Assembly (NCBI GenBank): GCA_944376785.1
Contig: CALWDV010000027.1
Span: 1-12,902, forward strand
Origin: an uncultured Clostridia bacterium
GTDB taxonomy: Bacteria > Bacillota > Clostridia > Christensenellales > UBA1242
DNA length: 12,902 nucleotides
Direction: 5' to 3'
The translations under genes were made by a program, and so were the position numbers. Below are positions 7,785 through 12,902 of the stretch, piece by piece; the first letter of the stretch is position 1, and each line of letters opens with the position of its first letter. Below the pieces are notes generated by a model that had not been told where the DNA came from, did no database searches, and saw only the letters and a list, made by a program, of their open reading frames with translations.

Positions 7785-7813
7785 ATAATACAATATATTT
7801 TAATTTATGTAAA
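7785..7813 (-). promoter_or_regulatory. promoter of the pilin-like gene
   Basis: On the minus strand TTTACA (7813-7808), a 17-base spacer and TATTAT (7790-7785) form a strong promoter. The RNA start is predicted near 7778, giving a leader of about 27 bases with the GGGG-containing ribosome binding site at 7762-7755. Confidence 0.6.
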
Positions 7814-7888
7814 TCAAAAATTTACAGAATAAGCATAAAATATAGAAAAAGCAACAAAAAAAATTAAAAATAATTTAAAATTTTTCTA

Positions 7889-7917
7889 TTTACAAACAAA
7901 ATTTTTTTTGTTAAACT
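7889..7917 (+). promoter_or_regulatory. promoter of the mgtE leader and mgtE
   Basis: TTTACA (7889-7894), a 17-base spacer and TAAACT (7912-7917) predict an RNA start near 7924, which gives about 125 bases of leader before mgtE. A second TATAAA (7932-7937) lies too close to the leader-ORF ribosome binding site to serve it. The stretch between this promoter and the divergent one at 7813 is A/T tracts with nothing else recognised. Confidence 0.5.
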
Positions 7918-7949
7918 TTGATAGAAATTTTTATAAAAAAGGAATTAAT

Positions 7950-7994
7950 ATGGACACAGTTCCTCCGAATAACAACAATTTAATAAAAGCATAA
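7950..7994 (+). CDS. 14-codon leader ORF upstream of mgtE (MDTVPPNNNNLIKA)
   Basis: An ATG at 7950 is preceded at six-base spacing by an AAAAGGA ribosome binding site (7937-7943), as good as those of the real genes here. It encodes MDTVPPNNNNLIKA and stops at TAA 7992-7994. Asp at codon 2 and the consecutive Pro codons 5-6 recall the acidic/proline leader peptide MgtL. In Salmonella, MgtL translation falters at low Mg2+ and switches on the mgtA transporter gene. The ORF lies between the proposed mgtE promoter and mgtE. Its first codons and its stop region fall in RNA segments that can form competing hairpins. Expression of the peptide is inferred. The ORF, its ribosome binding site and its position are seen directly. 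Confidence 0.65.
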   Translation: MDTVPPNNNNLIKA

Positions 7995-8051
7995 GGAGAA
8001 ATGTGTGAAATTTAACATACTTTTTTCTCTTATGCAAAGGAGAAGAGTATG
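7954..8051 (+). promoter_or_regulatory. mgtE leader RNA with mutually exclusive hairpins (candidate translational attenuator)
   Basis: Four segments compete. Segment 1 (7954-7966, leader codons 2-6) can pair with segment 2 (7995-8006) through CTCC/GGAG, TT/AA and ACACA/TGTGT, with one bulge and one mismatch. Segment 2 in its longer form (7989-8001, overlapping the leader stop) can instead pair with segment 3 (8024-8035) as a 12-bp stem with one bulged G. Segment 3 in its longer form (8016-8031) can pair with segment 4 (8036-8051) around an ATGC loop. CATAC pairs with GTATG, so this last stem buries the AAAGGAG ribosome binding site and the AUG of mgtE. Pairing 2:3 frees mgtE; pairing 1:2, or a ribosome parked at the leader stop, favours 3:4 and closes it. 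No M-box riboswitch core was recognised. Confidence 0.65.
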
Positions 8052-9380
8052 GAAAATTTAGAATTTTTACTTGAAAACAAAAAGTTTCAAGAAATTAAAG
8101 CCCAACTTGAAAACCTAAACATTGCCGACATTGCAGCAATGTTTGAAAATATAAAAAATAACCAACAAATAATAATTCTTTTTAAACTGCTAAGTAAAGA
8201 CGTTGCAGCAGATGTTTTTTCTTTTCTAAATGCCGACACACAAGAAATTATTATTAATGCGTTAAAAGATAAAGAAATTGAATCTATTATGGCAGATTTA
8301 TATATGGACGACGCAACAGATTTTTTAAAAGAAATGCCTGCAAACGTTGTTAAACGTATTTTAAAAAACACAACCAAAGAAAATCGTGACATAATTAACA
8401 AACTTTTAACCTATCCAGAAAACAGTGCTGGAAGCATTATGACAACAGAATTTATTGACATAAAGCAAGAATTAACTGTTGAAGAAGCATTTAATAAAAT
8501 TAAGAAAAAAGCAGAAGATGCTGAAACCATTGGAACAATATTTGTAACCGATTCTAGAAGAAAAATTGAAGGGGTTGTTAGCATTAAGGATTTAATTTTG
8601 GCAAATAAAACCGATGTTATTAAAGACATAATGAATCCTAACGTTGTTTATTCCACAACACTAACCGACCAAGAAGAAGTTTCAAAATTGTTTGATAAAT
8701 ATGATTTTTATGCTTTGCCAATAATTGATAACGAACAAAGATTGGTTGGCATTGTTACTGTTGATGATATTATGGACGTTGTTAAAGATGAAGTAACCGA
8801 AGATATGGAAAAAATGGCCGCAATTTCTCCAAGTGACAATCCATATTTAAAAACATCATCATTAACACATGCGAAAAAAAGAATTTTTTGGTTGTTGTTT
8901 TTAACAATTTCTGCTTCAATAACTGGTGCAATTATGTCGTTTTTTGAAGATGCCTTTGTTGCAATTCCTGCACTTGTTACTTTCATTCCAATGCTTATGG
9001 GCACTGGTGGAAATTGTGGTTCACAAAGTGCAACGCTTGTAATTCGCGGACTTGCATTAAACGAAATAACTTTAAAAGATTATTTTAAAGTTGCCTTTAA
9101 AGAATTTAAAGTTTCGCTTTTAGTTAGTTCTGTTTTAAGTGTGGTTAACTTTTTCCTTGTTTGGATTAGATATGACGATCCACTTTTAGCATTTGTAATT
9201 GCAATAAGTTTGGTTATTGTTGTTATAATTTCTGAGTTTATTGGTGGCGGACTTCCAATTTTGGCAAAAAAATGCAAACTAGACCCGGCAATTATGGCAG
9301 CTCCAATAATTTCAACTTTGGTTGATTGCATTGCCATTGTTAGTTATTTTCTAATTGCTTCTGCAATATTACAATTATAA
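8049..9380 (+). CDS. mgtE: MgtE family magnesium channel/transporter
   Basis: MgtE is a dimeric Mg2+ channel whose cytoplasmic part senses internal Mg2+ and closes the pore. The 443-residue protein has the full family plan. An alpha-helical N domain (about 1-125) contains 'MYMDDATDFLKEMP'-like acidic repeats. Two CBS domains follow (about 130-190 and 195-255). About five membrane helices begin near 277. The pore signature PMLMGTGGNCGSQSATLVIRG and the C-terminal LDPA..AAP...TLVD segment, which holds the pore Asp, are intact. The ATG at 8049 has AAAGGAG at 8036-8042 with six-base spacing. That site is itself part of the leader hairpin, so translation is probably controlled there. The gene stands alone and ends in a terminator. 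CorA and Co2+ transporters do not share this architecture. Confidence 0.95.
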   Translation: MENLEFLLENKKFQEIKAQLENLNIADIAAMFENIKNNQQIIILFKLLSKDVAADVFSFLNADTQEIIINALKDKEIESIMADLYMDDATDFLKEMPANVVKRILKNTTKENRDIINKLLTYPENSAGSIMTTEFIDIKQELTVEEAFNKIKKKAEDAETIGTIFVTDSRRKIEGVVSIKDLILANKTDVIKDIMNPNVVYSTTLTDQEEVSKLFDKYDFYALPIIDNEQRLVGIVTVDDIMDVVKDEVTEDMEKMAAISPSDNPYLKTSSLTHAKKRIFWLLFLTISASITGAIMSFFEDAFVAIPALVTFIPMLMGTGGNCGSQSATLVIRGLALNEITLKDYFKVAFKEFKVSLLVSSVLSVVNFFLVWIRYDDPLLAFVIAISLVIVVIISEFIGGGLPILAKKCKLDPAIMAAPIISTLVDCIAIVSYFLIASAILQL

Positions 9381-9408
9381 AAAAATAAGGCACACGCCTT
9401 ATTTTTTT
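9379..9408. terminator. bidirectional terminator between mgtE and the amidohydrolase-like gene
   Basis: AAAAAAATAAGGC (9379-9391) and GCCTTATTTTTTT (9396-9408) are a perfect 13-bp inverted repeat around ACAC. The mgtE stop (9378-9380) and the opposing gene's stop (9401-9399) both overlap the stem, so one compact element ends both transcripts. Confidence 0.9.
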
Positions 9409-10028
9409 AGTTTGTCGTAAGCATTAATTATTTTTATTGTTTCCACAAGTGCTTCAATTAAATTATTTAAACTTTCTTCTTTAAAAGTTATTCCACTATT
9501 AATTTCAATTTGTAACGCAAAAACCTTATAATGTTTTGAAAAGAAACCAGAAATTGTGTTTACATACCCTGTAAAAGGATAATCTTTTGAAACCTTAAAC
9601 CCTTTGTTCTCAAAAGTTTTTACAATTCTATTAAATAAACTAATTTTCCCAACAAGATTAAACCCATAGTTTGTTCCAAAGTTAATTTGTTCACTTCGTT
9701 TTTGATTTAATCCGTGTAAATCAATAATATATTTAATTTTTTCTTGTTCAATTAACGAAGCAATTTTGTTTTTATAATTTGAATTTATTTCAAAGTTTGC
9801 ATCATCATTCAAATTTTCAGTTTTAACAATAACACTACAATTAGTTCTATCCTTTAAAACTTTTGCCAACCTAAATGTTTGTGGCTCAGAAAATTTCAAT
9901 TTGCCATTACGTGTTTGACTAACTGCGTGTGGTGCAGAAATTAAAACATTATTTCCCAAATTTAAATAGTAACCACATGGGTCACCTAATGGTAATTCTA
10001 TTTTTTCAAATTCATTTATTGTCATCAT
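9399..10028 (-). CDS. N-formylglutamate amidohydrolase-like metallohydrolase
   Basis: The 209-residue protein carries the spaced motifs of the N-formylglutamate amidohydrolase family, a zinc-carboxypeptidase-like fold. These are SAPHA with H34, DDANFEINSNYK (75-86, in the place of the family's D-x-N segment), IIDLHG (D103, H105), PFTGYVN (151-157) and LQIEINS with E175. These supply plausible zinc and catalytic residues. It is somewhat shorter than typical family members. No histidine-degradation (hut) gene is beside it, so the substrate is probably not formylglutamate from histidine. A related deformylase or amidase activity is equally possible. It is a single gene, convergent with mgtE and divergent from the acetyltransferase gene. 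Two ATG codons stand in tandem at the start. Neither has a ribosome binding site, and the promoter geometry suggests a leaderless mRNA. Confidence 0.7.
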   Translation of the reverse strand: MMTINEFEKIELPLGDPCGYYLNLGNNVLISAPHAVSQTRNGKLKFSEPQTFRLAKVLKDRTNCSVIVKTENLNDDANFEINSNYKNKIASLIEQEKIKYIIDLHGLNQKRSEQINFGTNYGFNLVGKISLFNRIVKTFENKGFKVSKDYPFTGYVNTISGFFSKHYKVFALQIEINSGITFKEESLNNLIEALVETIKIINAYDKLKK

Positions 10029-10034
10029 ATAATT

Positions 10035-10063
10035 ATGTTATTACAATAATTAAATTTTGTAAA
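10035..10063 (-). promoter_or_regulatory. probable leaderless promoter of the amidohydrolase-like gene
   Basis: On the minus strand TTTACA (10063-10058), a 17-base spacer and TAACAT (10040-10035) are followed after six bases by the ATG at 10028. The expected RNA start coincides with the start codon, and no Shine-Dalgarno is present. Confidence 0.45.
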
Positions 10064-10092
10064 GCATTCAAATTATATTCAAATTTTGGGTA

Positions 10093-10121
10093 TTTACTAA
10101 AATAACAAAATGTGATAAAGT
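10093..10121 (+). promoter_or_regulatory. probable leaderless promoter of the GNAT gene
   Basis: TTTACT (10093-10098), a 17-base spacer and TAAAGT (10116-10121) with an extended TGA before the -10 box are followed after six bases by the ATG at 10128. The RNA should begin at the start codon. No ribosome binding site is visible. Confidence 0.5.
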
Positions 10122-10127
10122 ATTAAT

Positions 10128-10991
10128 ATGAAAAAAGATAATTTTCAAGTTTACAAAATAATTTTCACACCAGAAAATGAAAACTTAATAAGCAGAGTTT
10201 ATGAAGCATATAATTCACAAATTGAATTAACAAATTCATTAAAAACAATTTTGGAAATTAGCACAAAAAACTTTTCGTATGACAAAGTGAAACAAATTTC
10301 AAATGAAAACAATGGAAATCATTTTATTTGTGTTTGTGTGTTTAACAATAAAATTGTTAGCACTTTCACTCACATTTTTGACTTTGCTTCAAATGAAATT
10401 TATTTAAACGAAGCATTAACCCATAAATCATTTCAGGGCAAAGGTTTTGGCACTATGTTTTATAAACAAATTATTGCCGATTTCTTTAAAAAAGCAAACA
10501 TAAAAGATATTTGTGCAACAGCAAAAACCGATGCTGGAAGAAAATTTTTACAAAATCTTGGTTTTATGCCAAACAGCAATCCATTAAGTTATGGTGGAAA
10601 TTCTATACTATACTCCCCTAACAATAGTTCATATAAATTTAAGTTAAGAATTGAAACATTAAACGAACTATGTCCTGAAAGAAAATTTGATAATGCACCA
10701 AATGTTGATATTTACAACACCGAAATTTCAAAAGCAATTTTAAATGGAACCTATAACGAACATCAAATGGTGGAATTATTTAAAAAAGCACAAATGGTTT
10801 ACAGAAAAAGAAGAACAACTAGAACTTTAAAAAAAGTTGTACCTTGCAAAAAACCAACAACATCAACTTTATCTAATTTACATTTTACAATGAAAGCTCC
10901 CATAGGTTTAGATGATGATTTTTCTAGTAGTGAAATAGATTATAACTTGCAAAGATTAGCACAAGCAAAGAATAATAATGGAAAACAATAA
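10128..10991 (+). CDS. GNAT family N-acetyltransferase with an unrecognised C-terminal extension
   Basis: The first 165 or so residues form a GNAT domain that would transfer an acetyl group from acetyl-CoA to an amine. Strands FICVCVFNNKIVSTFTHI and EIYLNEALTH lead into the acetyl-CoA loop QGKGFGTMFYKQI (about 102-114), the signature Q-x-x-G-x-G. A later 'AGRKFLQNLGFMP' segment is the usual last helix and strand. The substrate cannot be told. After the domain come about 120 residues not recognised from any family. They include a very basic stretch (YRKRRTTRTLKK, about 223-235) and an acidic/Ser patch (DDDFSSSE) near the end. The total of 287 residues is nearly twice a minimal GNAT. The gene is monocistronic and ends in a terminator shared with the glycosyltransferase gene. 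Confidence 0.8.
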   Translation: MKKDNFQVYKIIFTPENENLISRVYEAYNSQIELTNSLKTILEISTKNFSYDKVKQISNENNGNHFICVCVFNNKIVSTFTHIFDFASNEIYLNEALTHKSFQGKGFGTMFYKQIIADFFKKANIKDICATAKTDAGRKFLQNLGFMPNSNPLSYGGNSILYSPNNSSYKFKLRIETLNELCPERKFDNAPNVDIYNTEISKAILNGTYNEHQMVELFKKAQMVYRKRRTTRTLKKVVPCKKPTTSTLSNLHFTMKAPIGLDDDFSSSEIDYNLQRLAQAKNNNGKQ

Positions 10992-11024
10992 AAAAATAAA
11001 AAGCAGTTTGCTTTTTATTTTTTT
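10990..11024. terminator. bidirectional terminator between the GNAT and glycosyltransferase genes
   Basis: A run of A residues with AAAAAGCA (ending at 11005) pairs with TGCTTTTT (starting at 11009) around a GTT loop, and A/T tracts extend the stem to about 10990-11024. Both flanking stop codons (10989-10991 and 11026-11024) lie at its ends. Confidence 0.8.
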
Positions 11025-12445
11025 TAAACGTCCATATTTTCAGTATCAGTTAAATTTAAATTGTTATTATTATTAACTTCTGCTTTTTTATTTACTTTAT
11101 TTTTATTCTTTTTTTGCTTTTGCAAATCTAATTGTTCGCTGGTTGAAACATCAATGTTTGATTCACCCAAATTTTCTTTATCTATTAGCACAACATCATT
11201 ACGTGAAATTTGTTTCCATTTTGGTTTAGAAAAAACTCCACAACAAATGCTAACAGCATAAATAACCATAAACATTGGGAACATTAAAATGGTTGGAAGT
11301 AATCGTTTGCAGTTTTCTTTTCCAATTTTTTTTCTTTCTAGAATTGCGACCAATGCCGCCTGTAAAATAAAAGGAACAATAAAAGCAAAAACCAAGGCTA
11401 AAACAATAACCCTTAACACCATATAAACATGAGCCATATTTCCAACAATTAAATTATAAACAATGTCATAAATGTAATAAGCAGGAAGCCAAGTGCACAT
11501 TATAACTGCCATTGGAATAAATAGCAAAGTTAAAAAAACATCTAAAAATGTGTAGTTAAAAGTTTTAAAAAACATTCCTAAACATTTAATTCCATCGCTC
11601 CAAAACAGTTTGTTAACACCATGGCCAATTCTAACATGTCGGTTAAAATTATCTTTAATTGTTGCAGGTTGGTCATCATAAACAATTGCATCTGCAACAT
11701 AATCAGCTTTATAACCTTTATAAAGTTGTTTAATTGCAAATTCTTGGTCTTCAACCATGCTTAAACAATTCCAACCACCATCTTCTCTAATTAAATCCAT
11801 GGAAAACATCATTCCACTGCCAACCAACAGTTGACCACAACCAATTAATTTTCTACCATGTGCACTAAATCGGCAATCTCTTATGTACCATAGTCCACTA
11901 ACACCACTAACAATGTTTTGTGTTAAATTTTTTGAGTTATTATAACCTCTGGCAAGTTTAACTCCACTATCTAACGCATCATTCATTTTTAGTAAATAAT
12001 CTGCATTACACAAATTATCAGCATCAAATCTAACACAAGCGTCATAGTTGTCGTAATCTTTCAAAATTTTTTCAAAAGCATATTGCAACCCATATGCAAC
12101 ACGTTTATGATTTGGGTCATCATCAAAATGTTCAAAAACAATTGCACCTGCTTCACGTGCTATGTTTGCAGTGTTATCTGTGCAATTATCGGCAATAACA
12201 AAAATATCATATAACTCACGTGGATAATTTAATTTGTTTAAATGATTAACAGTTTGCCTAATAACTTTTTCTTCATTTCTGGCAGGAACTATTACTGCAA
12301 ACCTATGTTTTGTTTTTGCCTCAGGAAATTTTTTACCTTTAATAAAAAACAATAAAACATAAAAAACCTGTATGCCAAAAGCCACACCAATGAATGTCAT
12401 TAAAATGTTATTTATAACAAACAAAATATAATTAAAAACTTCCAT
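11024..12445 (-). CDS. membrane GT2-family glycosyltransferase
   Basis: The 473-residue protein is an inverting GT-A glycosyltransferase, probably making a cell-surface or extracellular glycan with a cytoplasmic active site. An N-terminal membrane segment (about 14-35) precedes the catalytic domain with VPARNEE (53-59), ADNCTDN (85-91), the metal-binding DADN (141-144) and the catalytic EDQE (232-235). Where processive enzymes show QxxRW, this one has R-H-V-R (269-272) without Q or W, so processivity is doubtful. Three or four more membrane helices lie between about 290 and 410. The last 65 or so residues are a charged, Lys/Asn-rich low-complexity tail, likely disordered. The ATG at 12445 has an AGGGAA site (12456-12451) at five-base spacing. 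It stands alone with its own promoter. Product and acceptor are unknown. Confidence 0.88.
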   Translation of the reverse strand: MEVFNYILFVINNILMTFIGVAFGIQVFYVLLFFIKGKKFPEAKTKHRFAVIVPARNEEKVIRQTVNHLNKLNYPRELYDIFVIADNCTDNTANIAREAGAIVFEHFDDDPNHKRVAYGLQYAFEKILKDYDNYDACVRFDADNLCNADYLLKMNDALDSGVKLARGYNNSKNLTQNIVSGVSGLWYIRDCRFSAHGRKLIGCGQLLVGSGMMFSMDLIREDGGWNCLSMVEDQEFAIKQLYKGYKADYVADAIVYDDQPATIKDNFNRHVRIGHGVNKLFWSDGIKCLGMFFKTFNYTFLDVFLTLLFIPMAVIMCTWLPAYYIYDIVYNLIVGNMAHVYMVLRVIVLALVFAFIVPFILQAALVAILERKKIGKENCKRLLPTILMFPMFMVIYAVSICCGVFSKPKWKQISRNDVVLIDKENLGESNIDVSTSEQLDLQKQKKNKNKVNKKAEVNNNNNLNLTDTENMDV

Positions 12446-12477
12446 TAAATTTCCCTAATATTTAATTTACATTAAGT

Positions 12478-12507
12478 AGTTTATTAAAATATGCACCCCA
12501 ATGTCAA
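12478..12507 (-). promoter_or_regulatory. promoter of the glycosyltransferase gene
   Basis: On the minus strand a consensus TTGACA (12507-12502), an 18-base spacer and TAAACT (12483-12478) predict an RNA start near 12471 and a leader of about 26 bases carrying AGGGAA. Confidence 0.6.
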
Positions 12508-12545
12508 ACAATTAATATGTTTAGCATTAAAACTAAAAAAAATTA

Positions 12546-12577
12546 TTTTAAAACCTAATAAATTTTAAAACCTAATA
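12546..12577. repeat. two direct copies of a 15-bp sequence at 17-bp spacing
   Basis: TTTTAAAACCTAATA occurs at 12546-12560 and again, identical, at 12563-12577. The pair lies 39 bases upstream of the glycosyltransferase -35 box. The period is not far from two helical turns, which would suit tandem protein binding, but AT-rich slippage could also explain it. Confidence 0.6.
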
Positions 12578-12591
12578 TTATATATAATATT
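12574..12591. repeat. 18-bp perfect palindrome of A and T
   Basis: AATATTATATATAATATT is its own reverse complement. It directly follows the tandem repeats upstream of the glycosyltransferase promoter. Being pure A/T, it may be a chance feature of base composition. Confidence 0.4.
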
Positions 12592-12610
12592 TTTTACAAT
12601 TTCGTTAAAA

Positions 12611-12632
12611 AAAAGCAGTGAAAACTGCTTTT
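12611..12632 (-). terminator. terminator of the right-edge gene
   Basis: AAAAGCAGT (12611-12619) pairs perfectly with ACTGCTTTT (12624-12632). Read on the minus strand it is followed by a run of T residues, and it lies ten bases past the stop of the right-edge gene. Confidence 0.85.
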
Positions 12633-12641
12633 ATTTTTTTA

Positions 12642-12902
12642 TTATTTTTTAACTGGTTTATAAAACATTTCACCATCGTGGCTTTGGAAATAAACACCAA
12701 TAATTCTTTTTCTTCTTGAATTAATAACTGTGTAGGCAGCACGTTTTCTAGCACCACCAACAACATTTATGTTTCTTGTGTTGCTTTCCACAAAAACATT
12801 ATATGCCCTAATTCTTCCTGTGTTATCAACAATGGTTATTCCATCATAGTCAAGCATATCCATAAATAATTCACAAAATGCAGTTAATTTGCTTTCATTA
12901 TA
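12642..12902 (-). CDS. 3' part of a gene with a diverged diadenylate-cyclase (DisA_N)-like domain, running off the right edge
   Basis: The frame is open to the window edge. The ATG codons at 12863 and 12857 have no ribosome binding site, so this is taken as the last 86 residues of a longer protein. The visible part has 'DYDGITIVDNTGRIRAYNVF', a short linker, 'GGARKRAAYTVI' and then 'RRKRIIGVYFQSHDGEMFY'. This order parallels the DGA...G-(T/A)-RHRAA...VSEETG layout of diadenylate cyclase domains that make c-di-AMP. Here DGA reads DGI and RHR reads RKR, so the domain may be a binding or sensor relative rather than an active cyclase. The call rests on motif order alone. It is followed by a strong terminator. 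Confidence 0.45.
   Translation of the reverse strand, partial: YNESKLTAFCELFMDMLDYDGITIVDNTGRIRAYNVFVESNTRNINVVGGARKRAAYTVINSRRKRIIGVYFQSHDGEMFYKPVKK

Noticed and set aside
7752..7793. Upstream start of the pilin-like gene at 7793
   Set aside because: It would put extra residues before a normal signal peptide, lacks a ribosome binding site and overlaps the proposed promoter -10 box.
8001..8015. Second mini-ORF MCEI after AAGGAG in the mgtE leader
   Set aside because: Only two bases separate the putative ribosome binding site from the ATG, which is too close for efficient initiation; those bases are better explained as pairing segment 2.
7924..8048. M-box or another known Mg2+ riboswitch upstream of mgtE
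   Set aside because: The leader is only about 125 bases and I could not find the conserved M-box core segments; the leader ORF and competing hairpins explain it better. A covariance-model search would be decisive.
263..12644. Alternative genetic code (TGA as Trp), suggested by the absence of TGA stops and the high AT content
   Set aside because: Trp is encoded by TGG throughout and no conserved gene needs TGA read-through, so the standard code suffices.

Overview
The window is strongly AT-rich DNA with Bacillota-style gene signals: AGGAGG-type ribosome binding sites, sigma-A-like promoters, and short GC stems flanked by A/T tracts as intrinsic terminators. No annotated gene ends in TGA, but TGG encodes Trp throughout and no frame needs recoding. 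An oxygen-sensitive trimeric [FeFe] hydrogenase points to a strict anaerobic fermenter, probably an uncultured Clostridia-like lineage. That placement is inference.

Left part (1-2400): a gene fragment runs off the left edge on the minus strand. Its first 11 residues resemble the start of chloramphenicol acetyltransferases. Divergent from it is a HelD-type UvrD/Rep ATPase (263-2320), whose leader carries a terminator-like hairpin with a U tract. Middle-left (2397-6968, minus strand): a four-gene operon encodes a membrane-anchored Mrr-like nuclease, then hydC, hydB and hydA. Every junction has the stop codon fused to the next ribosome binding site. HydABC is the soluble electron-bifurcating type that oxidises NADH and reduced ferredoxin together to make H2, or runs in reverse.

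Middle (7077-9380): a secreted or membrane protein with a Cys/His-rich ectodomain and a T4SS-pilin-like two-helix C-terminus is divergent from the magnesium channel gene mgtE. The mgtE leader is the main find. It holds a 14-codon leader ORF (MDTVPPNNNNLIKA) with its own ribosome binding site, followed by RNA segments that can form mutually exclusive hairpins. One hairpin buries both the ribosome binding site and the AUG of mgtE. The layout is that of translational attenuators such as ermC, and the Asp/Pro-Pro leader peptide recalls mgtL of Salmonella. It predicts more MgtE when ribosomes stall or drop off on the leader.

Right part (9399-12902): an N-formylglutamate-amidohydrolase-like enzyme (minus) is divergent from a GNAT acetyltransferase (plus). 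Both appear to have leaderless promoters. A membrane GT2 glycosyltransferase (minus) follows. Last is the 3' end of a minus-strand gene that looks like a diverged diadenylate-cyclase (DisA_N) domain and runs off the right edge. Convergent genes share compact bidirectional terminators that overlap their stop codons. I saw no tRNA, rRNA, insertion sequence or CRISPR array.
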